Of a stretch of DNA of 64,000 nucleotides, positions 58,688 through 64,000 are shown one piece after another; position 1 is the stretch's first letter; each line of letters starts with the position of its first letter. Both the position numbers and the translations under genes were made by a program. Source of the DNA: Apophysomyces variabilis (Eukaryota; Mucoromycota; Mucoromycetes; Mucorales; Mucoraceae); contig MZZL01000407.1 in assembly GCA_002749535.1 (NCBI GenBank), positions 151,596-215,595 of the forward strand, in the 5' to 3' direction. The notes below the pieces were generated by a model. The model worked only from the letters and a program-made list of their open reading frames with translations, was not told the DNA's origin and did not search any database.

Positions 58688-59395
58688 TTAATGTCGGTGC
58701 ATGACAGCTTCGAATGCATGTTGCAAACTCTCGGCGAATCCCAACTGTGGTTGTTCACGGTGATGAGGATGCTGATGAGGGTAAAGGGGATATTTCAAAG
58801 AGGAAAAAAGAGGAGGAGCAGGACCTGTTGCGGATGGGAGTGGAACCATGACTCCTAGTGGTAAATCATCATCCGTATCGTTCTCATCGTCGTCATCCTC
58901 CTCGTCCTCATCGGCAGCGCTGCTGCTGTTCATACTACTGCTATGGTGACTACGATGGTCTCGGAACAAACCAGAGGATTTTGGATGGTGGAGGGACATG
59001 GATCGTATGGCTAAAGAGGAGCGTACTGCCGGATGGGTTACACGTGCGGGTTCATAGGAACGTCGTCGATGATTCGCCTGCAAGGATGCATCATGATCTA
59101 ACTTGCCTCGGACCCTTTCCTTGTATTTTTCCGCAGCCGAACGACCATATTTCCGATCGCCTTGAAGTGCAGCAATGGGTACAAGGTCTTCATCATCTTC
59201 GTCCGAAGTGTCATCCAACAAGGACCGGGAAGGATGTCGCATAAGGACCTGACTAAGAGGAATATCATCATCATCCTCTTTCTCTTCATTCTTGTTGTTG
59301 CTATCACCGCACGGATACATTGACCAGGAAGGATGCATTGCCATAGGATAATGAGTTGGGTGAAAAGGGTCTGAGAAGGTAAGTTTAGCTGACAT
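58688..59395 (-). CDS. acidic low-complexity protein of unknown function
   Basis: Single-exon frame of 235 residues, starting MSAKLTFSDPFHPTHYPMAM. It has three Asp/Glu runs (KEDDDDIPL, SDEDDEDLVP, DEDEEDDDDENDTDDDLP), each followed by a Leu/Pro/Val phrase (IPLSQVL, LVPIAAL, LPLGVMVP), and a His/Pro-rich end. The repeated acidic-then-(I/L)-P-L/V-x layout is probably real protein architecture, not chance. The middle AAEKYKERVRGKL may be helical. No known domain and no function assigned. Confidence 0.6.
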   Translation of the reverse strand: MSAKLTFSDPFHPTHYPMAMHPSWSMYPCGDSNNKNEEKEDDDDIPLSQVLMRHPSRSLLDDTSDEDDEDLVPIAALQGDRKYGRSAAEKYKERVRGKLDHDASLQANHRRRSYEPARVTHPAVRSSLAIRSMSLHHPKSSGLFRDHRSHHSSSMNSSSAADEDEEDDDDENDTDDDLPLGVMVPLPSATGPAPPLFSSLKYPLYPHQHPHHREQPQLGFAESLQHAFEAVMHRH

Positions 59396-60707
59396 TTGGG
59401 AAACAATAAAGAATAAGAAATAAAAAAGAAAGACAATTTTCTCTTATTTTTCGGATTTGCTTCGTTTGTTTATATGTGCAATTTAAAAAAAAGTTTAAGA
59501 AAAAGGAGGCTGCATTTTTAAATTATAAAAAGGAGAAAAGAAAAAAAAAGAATAGAACAAAAACATGGAATGGGAGTGAGTGAATTTCAGCAAGTGAGTG
59601 AATGAGTGCGTGTGTATGTGTCTGAATATAGATGATCAACATTCAAGTGATTAAAAAGGCGTGCGTGAATCCAGAAAGAAAAAAAAGGGGGGAAGGGTTA
59701 AGAAAGAGAAGAGCGTGCGTGTATTTGTGGGTGCATGTCTTGATGTTTGTGCGCGCATGTGTATCAGTTTGTTTATGTGTGTATGTGTATGTGCATTCAA
59801 GGAGTTTTAATCCCAAGTATATAAGTGTAGAACTCAGAAATGAAAAAAAATAAAAAAAAATGCAGGGTCCTTTCACTGAATTAACTAACATGATAAAAGG
59901 AGGTTAGACCCAAAAACCTCATGGTCTAACTTACGTCTCCAAATAAAGAAAAATAAAGAAGATAGTGTAAGCTACCCATAGGATGAACGCATTGTACAGC
60001 ACATAATTTATTTAAGTCTCTAATACATTGCAAACAGCCAATGAGCAAGAGAACATAACATAGAACTTAGTACTATTTCAAAGCTGGGTAATGTAACGAG
60101 GCAACATTTAGTTCTATAGGAGAAGGAAAACATGGTTACATGGACTGTGCTCTGTGAGCAAAGAGAGATCATAAACTCAGATTTTGCAGAAATTAAAAGC
60201 AATGGCTACACTTCAATGGGCTAGATTATGAGTGGCAAAGTTTTAAGTGCTTTTAGTGTTATTTGTACAGTTACTCTGATCCTCCAATCCCCATTTATTT
60301 GCAAGCAAAAAGCGTTTTGTCCCAAACTAAAGTGAATCGTAGAACATCCCAAAAGCTGCTTCTTCCGTATGACTGGATGACTTTCCTTTTTTGACAGGAG
60401 AGACCGAATGCCTTCTTTCTTCTCCTAAACTTTATATGCAAGATTATCCGTCATCAGTAAACGGGGAAAAGGTAACCGAGAATAATCCAAAACTAAACAC
60501 TAGGGTTGATTTACATTACTGTCGCTTAACCGACAACAGTAAATGCCCAAATGTGGCCTTCAGGATTATGGGCTCCGTGACCATGCCTGTAATGAAGAAA
60601 AATTTGAAGCACCGCTAAGGATTACGTCGAAATGTGCCAGCTTCGCTCTCTTTTTTCTTGTCTTTTTTTGTCTTCTTCGTTTGTTATCTTAGTATACTTT
60701 GGGAAAT
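59396..60707. other. intergenic region upstream of YPT7
   Basis: 1.3 kb shared by two divergent genes. Contains GT microsatellite DNA (59590-59800) and AT-rich sequence. No supported gene. Confidence 0.45.
59715..59795. repeat. interrupted GT microsatellite
   Basis: GTGTGT/GTATGTGTAT-type simple repeat in intergenic DNA. Confidence 0.75.
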
Positions 60708-61975
<1,268 letters not shown>

Positions 61976-62340
61976 CATTATGAAATATACTTTCGAACTG
62001 AATAACTATTTTCGTACTACTAAAGCTATCTTCACATCAAACCAAAATACTATGCTATAAGCTTTTCTTTTGTGTTGGAAGGTGATGAGGATTTATACTG
62101 CGCTGAAAAAGCAGGAAAATGGGAATGAAAATGGGATGCTTTATGAGTGCATTGAATGCAATTTATTCTTAAAAGGAAGGTTGAAGCAGGTTTATCCGTG
62201 ATAGTTAGATCTGGCTTGTAATCTCATCTTATTCGACCCGACGCGCTGACCAAAAGCGTCATCTCTATGTAAAATGGAAAAAGGAAAGCGTATCAAATGT
62301 CAGTAAGCTTCTTCATTGAGCCGTTGGGTCCATCAAAAAC
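61976..62340. other. convergent 3' region between YPT7 and alkaline phosphatase
   Basis: Holds the 3' flanks of two convergent genes. No ORF of note. Confidence 0.5.
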
Positions 62341-64000
62341 TTACGCCTTCAGCTTTTTGGTAATGGAGTTAAGATCCAGCTCGAGATAATCCACAATGAA
62401 ATCTCCAATTTCAATGTTTTCATGGCTTCCTCGCAGTTTCTCGGCTCCAACGCCGTGGGCATAAAGATTCACATCCACGGCAGTATGTCCATGGGTTGTC
62501 CACTATTTCTTTGCATGAGTTCCATCGGGCGTAACTTGCAAACGATTACAACTTACACCAATTAATGCACGTTTGCTAACCATATCTGAGAACAACCATG
62601 CAAGCTCTTCTGTGGTCTTGTTCCTGTCTTGCCAAGCGAAAATTCGGTTGATCTCGTACTTTGTTGGGTCATTGATGCCCAGTCCAGTCGAAATCAGTTC
62701 ATCAACAAGATACTCTTTAGTAGCAGTGCCACGCTCTAGTGCATCTGCCCACGCAAGGGATAGAACTTCGGAAGAGTTTTGGACTCGGCTAATGACTTCA
62801 GGGTTCCTGAGAGAATCCAAGAAAAAGGAAAAGGGAATCGATCCGTTAACAATGCCTTTTCACACAAAGAACGTTTCTCTATCTCTCACTATCTTTACCA
62901 TTTGTACTCGGGATAATCTTCAGTCAATTGTCTTCCAAGTGATAAGCCGCCCGTTTCATGGTCACTGGTAGAAATGACAACCGTACCTGGATGTTCGTTT
63001 ACAAACTGCTTGACAACTTCAACCGTTTGGTGATACTGCCAAATATCATGAACATGAGCAGCAGGGTCATTTCTATTAAATAAAACAAAAAGGAAAGCGG
63101 CAGAGGGCCCATTTGTTTATCTAATCCAGTGGCTTCGATGCATGAATACAAAAAAAAAACTTACGTATGACCTGCCATGTCGATACGGCTTCCTTCGATC
63201 ATCAAAAAGAAGCCACGATCGGAACCTCTGGTAGCCTCTTCTAGGATAGCAAGTGCCTTTTGTGTCATTTCCTTTAAAGACGGCTGTTCTGACGGAATTC
63301 GGTCCATTTCGTAGGACATATGCTATATGATGTATGTATTGCATGAGTCACGTCGTCAGGGCATGTGTCAGAAAAAAATCATGTTTTTGTTTTATCGCTT
63401 TGTTTACCTGAGAAGCAAATAATCCCATAACAGGCAAAGGTGCTGTCGCAGATGTAAGAGCATCGAACTCTGATCGGGTTGTGTAAACTTCCCAACCATA
63501 CTTATCCTTAGCTTCTTGCAGCAGGTCCCGATCATCCGCCCGGCAACTTCCCTCGGTTTTATTGCTCTGAAACTCACATAGACCACCACCAAACATCAGA
63601 TCAATGGTTCTGCCAAGAGGTGTTTCGCCAATTTGCTGCACGGCGATTTCATTCTCCATATTTCGATCGATAACGTGAGCACAAAAAGATGCAGGCGTGG
63701 CATGTGTAATACGCGAAGTTGCCACGAGACCAGTCAGCATGTTCTTCTGGAGTTTCGCAGATTCCAACACAGTACCACAGGGCACCTGTCTGGGATCCAC
63801 TACAAACCGACAGCCATAAGACACACAGGACAAGAGCAAAAAGGGGGAGGAAACGAGAAGGATTATTCTCCGATAGAACTTACCACCGATGGCGCCGTTG
63901 TACGACTTTAAAGCGCAAGAGAATGCTGTGGCTCCCGCTGCGCTGTCTGTAACAAGACTCGACGAACTCTCTGTCCTGCTGTGGCCCACGTGGATCTTGT
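62341..64000 (-). CDS. PHO8: vacuolar alkaline phosphatase, 3' part (truncated at window edge)
   Basis: Metal-dependent phosphomonoesterase of the PHO8 type. The visible part begins within KIHVGHSRTESSSS and VTDSAAGATAFSCA, which contains the nucleophilic Ser. It continues through FLMIEGSRIDMAGH and NDPAAH (metal ligands), STSDHETGGLSLG and ALIG/WTTHGHTAVDVNLY to the stop at 62341. A 54-nt intron (62503-62556) splits ALIG from WTTHGH; reading through it gives a false TAG. The N-terminus, including any signal anchor, lies beyond position 64000. YPT7 next to it also serves the vacuole. Confidence 0.92.

Noticed and set aside
62503..62556. In-frame TAG in the alkaline phosphatase just before WTTHGH, suggesting a nonsense mutation
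   Set aside because: A 54-nt intron (GTAAGT...AATAG) removes it and gives ALIG-WTTHGHT, the expected family sequence.

Overview
The window is nuclear DNA of a filamentous fungus, most likely an early-diverging one (Mucoromycota, probably Mucorales). The evidence is: many short GT-AG introns in almost every gene, T/C-rich and microsatellite-rich intergenic DNA, a fungal-only gene set (PRM1, PKR1, RXT2, septin, UPF0658), and an apparent U12-type AT-AC intron, a class of intron still found in some Mucoromycota. Genus cannot be resolved by eye. I rebuilt most genes exon by exon, and every model called complete closes in frame.

Layout. 0-10.3 kb is a housekeeping and signalling block: PKA catalytic subunit (+), a decayed DDE transposase fragment (-), ribosome biogenesis factor RPF2 (-), a PTEN-type phosphatase (-), the V-ATPase assembly factor PKR1 (+) and a four-finger C2H2 protein (+). 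10.3-21.5 kb is an accessory island. A HET-domain gene (-) is cut in two by an apparently intact 5.0 kb CACTA/EnSpm-like transposon (13545-18545), which carries a 981-residue Tnp2-like transposase and a divergent 259-residue accessory protein between CACTG inverted repeats. Beside it lies a fragment of an unrecognised gene. 21.5-37.2 kb is again ordinary: PRM1 (cell fusion), a CDC10-type septin, a UPF0658 Golgi membrane protein, LETM1/MDM38, ribosomal protein eS24 and a monocarboxylate-type MFS transporter whose frame needs a 2-nt microexon. 37.2-48.9 kb is a second, gene-poor island: a decayed full-length paralogue of the HET gene, two related small secreted pre-pro-proteins and a CYP51 pseudogene. 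48.9-64 kb holds an RGS protein, a cyclic-nucleotide phosphodiesterase, eIF3e, RXT2 (with the AT-AC intron), an acidic unknown protein, YPT7 and the 3' part of a vacuolar alkaline phosphatase that runs off the right edge.

Together, PKA, the RGS protein and the phosphodiesterase are parts of one G-protein/cAMP pathway. YPT7, alkaline phosphatase and PKR1 all serve the vacuole. The most interesting material is the transposon-split HET gene with its uninterrupted relic as comparator, the AT-AC intron, the 2-nt microexon, and the secreted pair with a conserved prepro-region, a KR-Q site and C-x8-C.
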